From the NCBI RefSeq assembly GCF_015687155.1, contig NZ_JADPQF010000001.1, positions 1,550,001-1,614,000 of the forward strand: a stretch of 64,000 bases of DNA, given 5' to 3'. How positions within the stretch are numbered: position 1 is the stretch's first letter; every line of letters begins with the position of its first letter. The stretch comes from Aliikangiella sp. G2MR2-5 (lineage in GTDB: Bacteria; Pseudomonadota; Gammaproteobacteria; Enterobacterales; Kangiellaceae). A program made the translations under genes and the position numbers. The notes beneath the pieces are model-generated. The model had not been told where the DNA came from, searched no databases, and saw only the letters and a list, made by a program, of their open reading frames with translations. Of this stretch, positions 50,322 to 58,652 are shown one piece after another.

Positions 50322-50885
50322 CTAGCTATGTACCGGCATACCCGCAAAGTAAATATGAGAGTGTACCAATGCCATCAGAACACCTATGGCAATTACAATA
50401 TTAGCAAGCTCTCGCATAAATGTTGGAGGCTCAGGCTTTATCCACTTATTATCTCGTCGGTTGATTACTATAATCTCTGCAATGGACCAGAGAAAAAAAC
50501 CAGCAAACAATACTAGCGAACGAATATCTCCATTCATTAATAGGTGTGCCGACGACCACAAAATAAGGCCAACCAGCATTGGATGACGGATCAGGGTCTT
50601 TATTTTACTGGGAAAATTGGCAACCGATAATAAGTACACAGATATAATCATCAATAGCAAGGAAACTTTATGTACTTCAGGCCCTAGATAAAATAAATGA
50701 GCAGTATCACTAGACTTCCAACCAAAAACAATCATTAATATAGCGACTAAAATCGAAAGTGAAAAAACGCCTTTATATCCAATCACTCCGAGTTTTTTAA
50801 TGACTAGTTTTTTTAAATCTGGAAGCATTCCAGGTACCAGATGAGTGAACGCCCATAAAACAATGCCGGCTACCAGTAAAAACAT
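50322..50885 (-). CDS. NnrU family membrane protein
   Basis: 187 residues with about five membrane segments. It begins 'MFLLVAGIVLWAFTHLVPGM' and has 'TLIRHPMLVGLILWSSAHLL', the NnrU hallmark, with conserved His and Arg residues at the membrane face. NnrU is linked to nitrite/nitric oxide metabolism and to carotenoid or sterol-like reductase relatives in plants (Z-ISO). No denitrification gene is nearby. It lies within a leftward run starting from the HD-GYP gene. Confidence 0.88.
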   Translation of the reverse strand: MFLLVAGIVLWAFTHLVPGMLPDLKKLVIKKLGVIGYKGVFSLSILVAILMIVFGWKSSDTAHLFYLGPEVHKVSLLLMIISVYLLSVANFPSKIKTLIRHPMLVGLILWSSAHLLMNGDIRSLVLFAGFFLWSIAEIIVINRRDNKWIKPEPPTFMRELANIVIAIGVLMALVHSHIYFAGMPVHS

Positions 50886-50897
50886 TGTTCTACTCCT

Positions 50898-52178
50898 TTA
50901 AAGAAATTTGGCAAAAGGTGAATTTGTAGTGATATTGCTCTTTTTTATCCATTCAGGTACATCAAACGAATCTTTATTAATATACTGGCTAACATCAACC
51001 TGAAAACTACCACTAGCCAGGCTGTTAGCAATCCGATACAAGTTTCCACTCGAATGTACTGCTGTGTCCCGTAAATCGATCACTTTAGTAACTCCAAGTT
51101 GCTTTAGTTCATCCGAAACTAACATAATTCTGGGACGTTCGGGAAAGTCTTTACGATAGTTCAAGATAATGCCCACTTCCCCAGTCCTCATTTCCACCAA
51201 ACTGCCAACGGGAGTTTTTCCCATCCAGCCTGTAAAAGAGTCAACCAGATTTTTATCAAATTTGCTGCCTTTATTTTTCTCGAGTAAACCTATCGCCTCA
51301 GGAGCCGGCCTGGCAGAAGAGTATGGTCTGTCACTCATAACTGCATCAACAAAGTCGATGATTGAAATAATTTTAGCGTATCGAGATACCCGCTCTGCGT
51401 GGATCGTTCTTGGGTAGCCTTTTCCATCAACTCTTTCATGATGAGAGAGCGCAATTTCTCGAACAGTATCGCTAATACCGACAACTCGAGATAAAATATT
51501 AAAGCTTTCTCTGGGGTGCTCTCTCAAAACCAAAGCTTCATGTTTATCTATTTTTCCTGCTTTATTTAGTATGCCAGGAGTAACTTTTAGTTTACCGATA
51601 TCAAACAACATCCCTCCTAGCCCCAGCTTAACCAGCTGCTGTTCACTTAAGCCAAGTTCTATCCCATAGGCTATTGCGATAACGCCAACTCTTATTAAAT
51701 GCTGATAATGATAGAGACGCTTCGACTTACTGGCGATAACGAGTAACAATGCCTGAGGACAACGCTTCAGGCTGGTAATAGCTTGTTCCACATAGCCTGT
51801 TAAACTCTCAAGTTCTACAACCTGATCGGCCAAGACCTGCTTGCTTATTCCAACGAGAGCTTGCAGTAGCTTAACGTTAAGCTCGCTAGCCATCGGTAAT
51901 TCTTTAACCAGCTCTATATCGCTTTCTGTATGTTCTACAACGACCTCGCTGCCCGCTTTTAGCAAGTAAACATCGTATGCTTGCTGACTCTTGAAGTCGA
52001 CATAAACCTTACGACATTCTTTTCTTAGTCGCTCAATTTGTTCCTGATTCTCAATTGGAAATCCCTGAAATGCGAAAGAAGACTTTTCCCAGGGTTTATC
52101 CAGCTGACCGACAAACATACCGACTTCCAGACGAGTGACATCCATTTCAACGCGTTTTATATAGGTATACTCTTTCAT
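50898..52178 (-). CDS. HD-GYP domain protein (DUF3391 N terminus) with substituted HD motif
   Basis: 426 residues. The N-terminal DUF3391 domain (about 8-110; 'VTRLEVGMFVGQLDKPW'). The HD-GYP domain (about 130-330) keeps 'HPRESFNIL', 'LSHHERVDGKGYPRTI' and 'IISIIDFVDAVMSDRPY'. The HD dyad that should read HDIGK is FDIGK (Phe192), removing a metal ligand. c-di-GMP hydrolysis may therefore be weakened or lost. GYP itself is intact, so it may still bind the nucleotide. Translated from ATG 52178; 12 bp from nnrU. Confidence 0.9.
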   Translation of the reverse strand: MKEYTYIKRVEMDVTRLEVGMFVGQLDKPWEKSSFAFQGFPIENQEQIERLRKECRKVYVDFKSQQAYDVYLLKAGSEVVVEHTESDIELVKELPMASELNVKLLQALVGISKQVLADQVVELESLTGYVEQAITSLKRCPQALLLVIASKSKRLYHYQHLIRVGVIAIAYGIELGLSEQQLVKLGLGGMLFDIGKLKVTPGILNKAGKIDKHEALVLREHPRESFNILSRVVGISDTVREIALSHHERVDGKGYPRTIHAERVSRYAKIISIIDFVDAVMSDRPYSSARPAPEAIGLLEKNKGSKFDKNLVDSFTGWMGKTPVGSLVEMRTGEVGIILNYRKDFPERPRIMLVSDELKQLGVTKVIDLRDTAVHSSGNLYRIANSLASGSFQVDVSQYINKDSFDVPEWIKKSNITTNSPFAKFL

Positions 52179-52511
52179 TTAATGTCTATAAAATCAATAA
52201 GTTAAAAATATGCTTGAGGGAAATTGTGAAATTATACCATAAATCTCATAAATCGAACTTCTACCGTAAATATCGCCTGTATTTGCGCCAGCCAGAGTTT
52301 ATAACTAATAGTTTTGAGCCAGACGCTTGCTAAAAGGAATATTATTGTGTTAAAAATCTAGCCATTAATTTGTAGCAATTTTTCTGGAAACAGAACTTCT
52401 TTGTAACAATAGCTCAGGTAATATTTCCCCGGTCTAATGTTGCAAAAGTTGAGAAGTGAGAATAAATCGCTACCGATAAAAATTTCATTTTTTAATTAAT
52501 TATCGCAGACT
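52179..52511. other. gene-free upstream region of the arginine leader
   Basis: About 330 bp of AT-rich sequence between the divergent HD-GYP gene and the arginine leader ORF. It must hold the promoters of both. I saw TGAAT-type half sites but no convincing pair of ARG boxes. Confidence 0.35.
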
Positions 52512-52655
52512 ATGAATATTAGACCACAGCCTAAACTATCAACTGATTCAGCTTTCTCGGCTGCAACAGGCTGTGCATTATTAATAACTTCTTCTAGTAT
52601 CGCTGTAATCCGTCGCCGCCGCCGTACCTACTGGGCTGGGTGCGATGGTGTATAG
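52512..52655 (+). CDS. arginine operon leader peptide
   Basis: 47 codons from ATG 52512 to TAG 52653-52655. It encodes MNIRPQPKLS...IAVIRRRRRTYWAGCDGV, with five successive arginine codons CGT CGC CGC CGC CGT at 52611-52625 and another Arg (AGA) at codon 4. It precedes a terminator and the arg biosynthetic operon. A run of the operon's own product in a leader is the hallmark of ribosome-mediated attenuation (as His codons in hisL, Trp in trpL). No strong ribosome-binding sequence precedes the ATG, so the exact start is the weakest point. Confidence 0.75.
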   Translation: MNIRPQPKLSTDSAFSAATGCALLITSSSIAVIRRRRRTYWAGCDGV

Positions 52656-52707
52656 TATTTTTTAAAAAACACTTTCGAAAAACCCGGCCATCGCGCCGGG
52701 TTTTTTT
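52617..52707 (+). promoter_or_regulatory. arginine attenuator with alternative 1:2, 2:3 and 3:4 pairings
   Basis: Segment 1 (CGCCGCCGTACC, 52617-52628) overlaps the Arg codons and can pair with segment 2 (52639-52650) over 12 positions with one mismatch and some G-U pairs. Segment 2 (GGTGCGATGG, 52639-52648) can pair over 10 bp with segment 3 (CCATCGCGCC, 52688-52697). Segment 3 belongs to the terminator AACCCGGC/GCCGGGTT (52681-52702) with a T-run. Stalling at the Arg codons would free segment 2 and form the antiterminator. Confidence 0.8.
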
Positions 52708-52755
52708 ATGCCTGATTTTCGACCCAATTAATTTCAACAACCAACAGGAATACCA

Positions 52756-53769
52756 ATGAAACACTTCATCACGACAACAGACTGGAGTCAAAACGAACTT
52801 CAAAACATGATAGATGAGGCAAATGCTTTCAAGAGTGGAATGCAAAGCAATGCACTACACAACAAATCGGTCGCGTTATTGTTTTTCAATCCAAGCTTAA
52901 GAACCAGAACCTCTTTCGAACTCGGCTGCTGGCAACTGGGAGGGCATGCAGTTGTTTTGGAGCCTGGTAAAAGCGCATGGCCGCTTGAGTTTAAATTTGG
53001 TGAAGAAATGAATGGACTCGCAGAAGAACATGTCATTGAAGCAGCTCAAGTTTTATCCCGTTATTGTGATCTGATTGCGATAAGAGCATTCCCTAAGTTT
53101 GAAAATTGGGACGAAGACAAACAGGATAATGTTATCAATGCTTTTGCCAAATATGCCTCTGTTCCTGTAATAAATATGGAAACTATCACCCATCCCTGTC
53201 AGGAACTGGCTCATATGATGGCTATTCAGGAACAGCTTTCTCAGGTGAATAAAACACACCAGAAAAATAAGAAATACCTACTGACCTGGACCTATCACCC
53301 AAAACCACTTAATACTGCAGTAGCTAACTCGTCTCTACTTATAGCCTCAAAGTTTGGTATGGATATAACTTTATTATGCCCTAATGAAAGCTACCTTCTT
53401 GACGAAAAATACCTGTCTTTAAGCAAACAAAACGCAGAAGAATCTGGTGGCAGTTTGCAGGTAAGTCATGATATCGCCAGCGCTTATGAGGGAGCCGATA
53501 TCGTTTATGCCAAAAGTTGGGGTGCACTCCCCTATTTTGGTCAGTGGGAAGCTGAAAAATCGATCCGCGACCAATACAAACACTTCATTGTTGACGAAGA
53601 AAAAATGGCGCTAACAAATGATGGTTTATTTTCTCACTGTCTACCACTTAGAAGAAATGTCAAAGCAACAGATGCAGTGATGGACTCAAACTATTGTTTC
53701 GCCATTGACGAAGCTGAAAACAGATTACACGTACAAAAAGCTGTAATGAGTCAACTCATTACACAGTAA
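52756..53769 (+). CDS. argF': N-acetylornithine carbamoyltransferase (ArgF')
   Basis: 337 residues, close to the 339 of the Xanthomonas enzyme. Carbamoyl-phosphate motif 'SLRTRTSFELG'; 'EPGKSAWPLEF', 'VRxFPKF'-type 'IRAFPKFENW', 'VINMETITHPCQELAHMM' and 'HCLPLRRNVKATDAVMD' are marks of the acetylornithine (AOTCase) branch rather than ArgF/ArgI. It carbamoylates N-acetyl-L-ornithine. The route therefore makes acetylcitrulline, which the deacetylase encoded two genes on converts to citrulline. It is the first structural gene after the attenuator. Confidence 0.92.
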   Translation: MKHFITTTDWSQNELQNMIDEANAFKSGMQSNALHNKSVALLFFNPSLRTRTSFELGCWQLGGHAVVLEPGKSAWPLEFKFGEEMNGLAEEHVIEAAQVLSRYCDLIAIRAFPKFENWDEDKQDNVINAFAKYASVPVINMETITHPCQELAHMMAIQEQLSQVNKTHQKNKKYLLTWTYHPKPLNTAVANSSLLIASKFGMDITLLCPNESYLLDEKYLSLSKQNAEESGGSLQVSHDIASAYEGADIVYAKSWGALPYFGQWEAEKSIRDQYKHFIVDEEKMALTNDGLFSHCLPLRRNVKATDAVMDSNYCFAIDEAENRLHVQKAVMSQLITQ

Positions 53770-53802
53770 ATATATTGACTCAACTTCGATAGGATTAATC
53801 TA

Positions 53803-55134
53803 ATGAAAAACCAAAAAAGTGATACACAAAACTTAAATAACAATAGCAACGATACTGGCTACAACTCTAACTCTAACTCTAACTCTAACTCTAACTCTAA
53901 CTCTAAAATCGTATTAGCCTTTTCTGGCGGACTCGATACCAGTTTTTGCGTTCCTTACCTCTTGGAGAAAGGCTACAGTGTACACACTATCTTTGTTGAT
54001 TCTGGCGGCGTTAGCAATGAAGAAAAGCTAAATATTAAACGTAGAGCGATGGAACTGGGTGCAACCGAACATCATGAAGTTTCAATCGGTGAAAGTCTAT
54101 GGAAACAGGTGGTAATTCCATTAATCCAATCAGGCCACTGGTATCAGAATCAATATCCTTTACTTTGCTCCGACAGATATTTAATTGTTGAAGAATGTTT
54201 AAAGCTTTGTGATCAACTACAAACAAATCTGTTCGCCCATGGTTGTACCGGAATGGGAAATGATCAGGTTCGTTTTGATTTGGCTGTAAAAAGTCTTGGA
54301 GACTACAAAATAATTTCTCCAATTCGAGAGATTCAGAGAAAAACAAGTCAAGTCAGAGACTACGAGATCGAGTATCTGAAAAATAAAGGTTTTACTGTGT
54401 CAGACAAAGCATCGCAATATTCAATTAACGAAAACCTTCTGGGCGCTACTATTTCTGGTTCGGAAATTGATTTATGGCAGACACCCGGGAAAGGTAGCTA
54501 CGTTCTAACTCAAGAACCACACCTAACGGAAAAAAAAACTACCAATCTAAAACTTGGATTCGTTCAAGGCGTATTAGTATCTGTAAACAACGAAAAATTG
54601 CATCATCAATTCAATGGTGAAAAGGTCATTCAGTTTCTCAATAAAATTGGTGGTGATTATGCTATAGGAAGAGGTATTTACACTGGCGACACTACAATAG
54701 GACTAAAAGGTAGAATTGTTTTCGAGTCTCCTGCTCTTGAAATTTTACACACGGCTCATATTGCGCTCGAGCAGGCCGTACTATCGAAAGCACAAAACAG
54801 ATTTAAAAATCTCGTCGCACAAAAGTGGACTGAGCTAGTCTATGAAGGATTCTTTTACGAGCCCCTAAAAGTCGATCTGGAAGCATTCATTCGTTCAACA
54901 CAGGTTAATGTTACCGGAGAAGTCACTCTATCTCTCTCCACTGGCCAAGCGTTTGCAGTCAGCATCGAGTCCGGCAACATCCTTAAAGATGACTCAGCGG
55001 TATACGCACAATCGGCGAGCTGGACAATCGATGAAGCGCAGGGATTTATCAAATTGTTTGGACAATCCAGTGTGCTTGCAGCAAAAAACAGCATTGTTTT
55101 AAATAATAGCAACTTATGTGAACAAGCAGGTTAG
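53803..55134 (+). CDS. argG: argininosuccinate synthase
   Basis: 443 residues. PP-loop 'VLAFSGGLDTSFCVPYLLEKG' begins only at about residue 45. Later marks are 'FAHGCTGMGNDQVRFD' and 'SPIREIQRKTSQVRDYEIEYL'. It condenses citrulline and aspartate. The N-terminal extension is a low-complexity linker, (Asn-Ser)7, encoded by seven exact copies of AACTCT at 53863-53904, following 'LNNNSNDTGYN'. The core enzyme looks intact. Thirty-three bp after argF'; the next gene overlaps or abuts its stop. The xanthomonad-type sequence fits the operon type. Confidence 0.94.
   Translation: MKNQKSDTQNLNNNSNDTGYNSNSNSNSNSNSNSKIVLAFSGGLDTSFCVPYLLEKGYSVHTIFVDSGGVSNEEKLNIKRRAMELGATEHHEVSIGESLWKQVVIPLIQSGHWYQNQYPLLCSDRYLIVEECLKLCDQLQTNLFAHGCTGMGNDQVRFDLAVKSLGDYKIISPIREIQRKTSQVRDYEIEYLKNKGFTVSDKASQYSINENLLGATISGSEIDLWQTPGKGSYVLTQEPHLTEKKTTNLKLGFVQGVLVSVNNEKLHHQFNGEKVIQFLNKIGGDYAIGRGIYTGDTTIGLKGRIVFESPALEILHTAHIALEQAVLSKAQNRFKNLVAQKWTELVYEGFFYEPLKVDLEAFIRSTQVNVTGEVTLSLSTGQAFAVSIESGNILKDDSAVYAQSASWTIDEAQGFIKLFGQSSVLAAKNSIVLNNSNLCEQAG
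53863..53904 (+). repeat. hexanucleotide tandem repeat (AACTCT)7 inside argG
   Basis: Seven exact copies of AACTCT encode Asn-Ser repeats in the N-terminal linker of ArgG. Copy-number change would keep the frame because the unit is 6 bp. The preceding bases 'AAATAACAATAGCAACG' are also A-rich, encoding more Asn. Confidence 0.95.
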
Positions 55135-55141
55135 CTCTATT

Positions 55142-56260
55142 ATGAATAACTCAAAAACACTTTTATCGAGAACTCTTACTTATCTGGAGTCTTTGGTGGG
55201 ATCTGACACACAAAACCCGCCACGTAGAGTTGACAGCTCATCACCCATATTTTGTTTTCTAAAGGAAAACCTACCAGAATTTGATTTCAAAATCTATGAC
55301 GCTGGCGATGGCTGTATTGCACTTCTGGCGGTAAGGGGGAATCCAAAGCTACTTTTCAATTTTCATATTGATACTGTACCAATAGCGGACGGGTGGCAAA
55401 GTAACCCGTTTATACTGAAAGTAAGAGACAATAAGGCTTATGGTCTCGGAGCATGCGATATTAAGGGTGCTTCAGCCTGTATGCTAACCGCAGCCAACGC
55501 AACCAACTCTGATCTAGCACTACTCTTTTCAAGTGATGAGGAGTTTGGTTCAAGTGCAGCCATAAAACACTTCCTATCATTTAAACACAACTTCGAAAGT
55601 GTGATTGTTGCCGAACCAACTAATGGGGGCGCCGTTTGTGCACACAGAGGAATTGAGTCTGCCACCATTACTTTCCAGGGAAAATCAGGACATGCATCTT
55701 CGCTTGATGCTCTTAAATTTAACGCCATACACCATGCATCCAAATGGATCAGTAACTCAATTGACTGGATAGCAGCACAGGCTTTTCAATTTGAAAACTT
55801 GAAGGGTCTTCCATTTAATGCAGGTAAAATTAATGGCGGAATTAAAGCCAACATGGTGGCTTCTGAATGTGAAGTTTCTTTTGGCTTCAGACCACTTCCC
55901 GGGACGAATGTAGAAGCACTGATTAATCAGCTGAAAATAGCAGCCCCGAATGATGCAGAAGTTACCATTAAATCTTCATTTAGTGGTCCTGCACTCCCCG
56001 CTACCCACTCTCTCTTTGACGAAGAAGTGAGAAAAGCAAAAGCTTTGATTAACTCACTGAATCTGCCCTTAGCTGAACCAGTAAACTTCTGGACAGAAGC
56101 CAGCCTTTTTTCCAGGTCTGGATTAACTTCAATTGTCTATGGACCAGGAGATATCAATCAGGCTCACACCGCTAACGAATGGGTAGAACTAAAGCAGTTA
56201 GAAGAAGTTACCAATCAGTATATTGAAATTATCGAAAATACAGGACAGAAAAATGGATAA
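55142..56260 (+). CDS. argE': N-acetylcitrulline deacetylase (ArgE' type, M20 family)
   Basis: 372 residues from ATG 55142. The frame also allows a GTG start at 55118 overlapping the argG 3' end; the best start is uncertain. M20 metallopeptidase motifs: 'HIDTVPIADGW' (first metal His/Asp), 'GLGACDIKGASACML', 'SSDEEFGSS' (catalytic Glu) and 'VAEPT'. In the argF' route the enzyme removes acetate from acetylcitrulline. Its stop overlaps the next gene's ATG by 8 bp. It could also act on acetylornithine, but the neighbours favour acetylcitrulline. Confidence 0.85.
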   Translation: MNNSKTLLSRTLTYLESLVGSDTQNPPRRVDSSSPIFCFLKENLPEFDFKIYDAGDGCIALLAVRGNPKLLFNFHIDTVPIADGWQSNPFILKVRDNKAYGLGACDIKGASACMLTAANATNSDLALLFSSDEEFGSSAAIKHFLSFKHNFESVIVAEPTNGGAVCAHRGIESATITFQGKSGHASSLDALKFNAIHHASKWISNSIDWIAAQAFQFENLKGLPFNAGKINGGIKANMVASECEVSFGFRPLPGTNVEALINQLKIAAPNDAEVTIKSSFSGPALPATHSLFDEEVRKAKALINSLNLPLAEPVNFWTEASLFSRSGLTSIVYGPGDINQAHTANEWVELKQLEEVTNQYIEIIENTGQKNG

Positions 56261-57644
56261 CGTAATTTCACAGTCCAGAGAAAAAAAGACAAAAGCTAAA
56301 GAAACCATTATTCAGTTATTGTCAAACCTGGCTAACCCAAAAGAGATTGAACAATATCTAAAACGTTTTGTCGGTGCAGGTAAAACTCATTTTGCGGTTA
56401 TCAAAGTTGGTGGTTCAATATTAAAAACAGAAATAGATAGTCTATGCTCATCTCTTGCTTTCCTGGAGCAAATTGGTTTATTTCCAATCATTGTTCATGG
56501 TGCCGGGCCACAGCTTAGCGAGCAACTTATTAAGCAGGATATTGACTGCCAATTCATTGAAGGCCAAAGAGTTACATCCAGTGAGGTTTTACATAATGCA
56601 AAAAAGGTGTTCACTCACGAAAACCTGAAGCTATCCAATAGACTGCAATCTCTCGGGGTCAGGGCTAGTTCAATTACTTCGGGAGTATTTATTGCTAGTC
56701 CAAGTAAGGATAAAAAAATGGGACTAGTCGGAGAAATCGTAGATATCGATCTATCACCAATAAAAACTGCAATTGAAAATGGTTCGATTCCCATACTTTC
56801 CTCCCTTGGTGAAACGCTTGACGGACAATTACTCAACATCAATGCAGATATGGCTACAAACCAACTTGCAATAGCACTAAAACCTTACAAAATAATATTT
56901 TTAACCGGTACAGGAGGAATTCTTGACGAACACAATAAAATAATCTCTTCTATTAATCTTGTGACCGACTTCAACTATCTTGTCGAGCAGCCCTGGTTAA
57001 ACGGAGGTATGAAACTAAAACTAACACAAATAGCAGAAATACTTAGTCAACTACCCTCTACGGCTTCTGTATCGATCACCAAACCAGCTAATTTGGCAAA
57101 AGAACTTTTTACTCACAAAGGCTCAGGAACACTGGTTAGAAAAGGTGAGTCAATTATGACACACGAGTCTATAGAGAGTATCAAGCTAAAAAAACTGAAG
57201 AATCTAATCGAATCATCTTTTAAACAACAACTTGAAAACGACTATTTTGAAGCACTGAAAATCAGTAAGGCGTATATAACCTACTGTTACAGAGCTGCAG
57301 CAGTAGTAACTTTTGATGGACAGCATCACTATCTTGATAAATTCGTTGTCGCCGATGAAGCAAAAGGCGAAGGTCTTGGCAAAGTACTATGGGAGAAGTT
57401 AACTTCAGATACACCAGCATTCTATTGGCGTTCAAAAGTCAGTAACCCTATTAACCCATTCTACTTTAATAAAGCGAGCGGAATGCAAAAGAGTAAGAAG
57501 TGGTTTGTATTCTGGAAGGGTATAGATAAATTTGACGAAATAAGTTCATGTGTAGCCAAAGCAAAGAACAAACCCGCCAGCTTTATTACGGCAGATACTG
57601 TCGCACCTGAAAGTTTTTCTCTCAAGGTAGGAGTTGTATCATGA
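56253..57644 (+). CDS. argBA: bifunctional N-acetylglutamate kinase / N-acetylglutamate synthase
   Basis: 463 residues from ATG 56253 (8-bp overlap with the argE' stop). The kinase half (about 30-300) has 'VIKVGGSI', 'IIVHGAGPQLSEQL', 'INADMATNQLAIAL' and 'FLTGTGGILDEH'. The C-terminal GNAT half (about 310-463) is of the DUF619 type: 'VVTFDGQHHYLDKFVVAD', 'GEGLGKVLW', 'YWRSKVSNPINPFYFNKASG'. This is the fused NAGS/K known from Xanthomonas and related to animal NAGS, not E. coli ArgA. It performs the first two steps from glutamate, with arginine as likely feedback inhibitor. Confidence 0.93.
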   Translation: MDNVISQSREKKTKAKETIIQLLSNLANPKEIEQYLKRFVGAGKTHFAVIKVGGSILKTEIDSLCSSLAFLEQIGLFPIIVHGAGPQLSEQLIKQDIDCQFIEGQRVTSSEVLHNAKKVFTHENLKLSNRLQSLGVRASSITSGVFIASPSKDKKMGLVGEIVDIDLSPIKTAIENGSIPILSSLGETLDGQLLNINADMATNQLAIALKPYKIIFLTGTGGILDEHNKIISSINLVTDFNYLVEQPWLNGGMKLKLTQIAEILSQLPSTASVSITKPANLAKELFTHKGSGTLVRKGESIMTHESIESIKLKKLKNLIESSFKQQLENDYFEALKISKAYITYCYRAAAVVTFDGQHHYLDKFVVADEAKGEGLGKVLWEKLTSDTPAFYWRSKVSNPINPFYFNKASGMQKSKKWFVFWKGIDKFDEISSCVAKAKNKPASFITADTVAPESFSLKVGVVS

Positions 57645-58642
57645 AAACAGAGCTCAAACAAAACTATACCGTAGGCTTGCTTGGGGTTAGAGGATACGTT
57701 GGTAGAGCAATAGTTAAATTAATCAACCATCATCCACAGCTTTCGTTGCAATGGATTAGCTCTAGACAGCTTAAGGGTTTATGCCTTTCAACTTTGGAAC
57801 CAGAACACCCTCCACTGACTATAGATTGTTTTTCACCAACCGATTTAAAAAATAACCCTTGCGACATTTTGATTCTGGCGTTACCTAATGGACTTGCTAA
57901 CAACTATGTTAATCACGTTAGACATTTAAACTATAAATTAGTCATTGACCTCTCGGCCGACTATCGATTTAATGATGAATGGCAATATTTAGTACCGGAA
58001 ATTAATGGTGAAAAATTTGTCTCACAGAAATCACAAGGGAAGACAATAAAGATAAGCAATCCGGGTTGCTACGCTACCGCCATGCAGTTGGCACTTGCCC
58101 CAATTTTACCCTTGATCGAATCAAGACCTGGCTGCTTCGGGGTCTCTGGATACAGTGGCGCGGGAACAACCCCCTGCGCAACCAACAACCAAAAAAATCT
58201 GGAAAATAATATTATTCCTTACCAGCTTATAAATCACTTCCATGAAAAGGAAGTTAGTTTTCATCTCGACACACCTATTAGCTTTACTCCACATGTAGCT
58301 GATTTTTTTAGCGGAATAAGTATGACAGTTCAATTGGAATTGGCGCAATCAGTTCCTTATCACACTCTATTATCTTTATATCAGAACTACTATTCTGATT
58401 CAGAGCTAGTGAAAATACAGAAAGAAGCAGCGACTATTCAACAGGTTGTAAATACTCATTGCGCAGTAATCGGTGGATTTTCTCTCGCGCAAGATAACAA
58501 ACGCCTCCACCTAAATTGTGTGCTTGATAACCTGTTAAAAGGAGCCGCTTCCCAGGCAATACAAAACATAAACCTGGCATTAGGTTTATCACCTACTCTG
58601 GGACTTTCTACTGAAACAAATTCATTCAAGCTGACTGCATAG
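57641..58642 (+). CDS. argC: N-acetyl-gamma-glutamyl-phosphate reductase
   Basis: 333 residues. NADP-binding 'VGLLGVRGYVGRAIVKLI' and the catalytic Cys in 'ISNPGCYATAMQLAL'; later 'SGYSGAGTTPCATN' and 'FTPHVADFFSGI'. It reduces acetylglutamyl phosphate to the semialdehyde. The ATGA overlap with argBA (4 bp) gives translational coupling. It is followed by argH after 10 bp. The argD aminotransferase is not in the window and is presumably elsewhere. Confidence 0.95.
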   Translation: MKTELKQNYTVGLLGVRGYVGRAIVKLINHHPQLSLQWISSRQLKGLCLSTLEPEHPPLTIDCFSPTDLKNNPCDILILALPNGLANNYVNHVRHLNYKLVIDLSADYRFNDEWQYLVPEINGEKFVSQKSQGKTIKISNPGCYATAMQLALAPILPLIESRPGCFGVSGYSGAGTTPCATNNQKNLENNIIPYQLINHFHEKEVSFHLDTPISFTPHVADFFSGISMTVQLELAQSVPYHTLLSLYQNYYSDSELVKIQKEAATIQQVVNTHCAVIGGFSLAQDNKRLHLNCVLDNLLKGAASQAIQNINLALGLSPTLGLSTETNSFKLTA

Positions 58643-58652
58643 AGGAATTGAA

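Noticed and set aside
52400-52560. ArgR binding box before the arginine operon
   Set aside because: Only half-site-like TGAAT sequence found; no convincing paired ARG box. A search with an ArgR matrix would decide.
53863-53904. Tandem hexamers as a possible CRISPR array or regulatory repeat
   Set aside because: No spacers; the repeat is inside an intact reading frame and encodes Asn-Ser.
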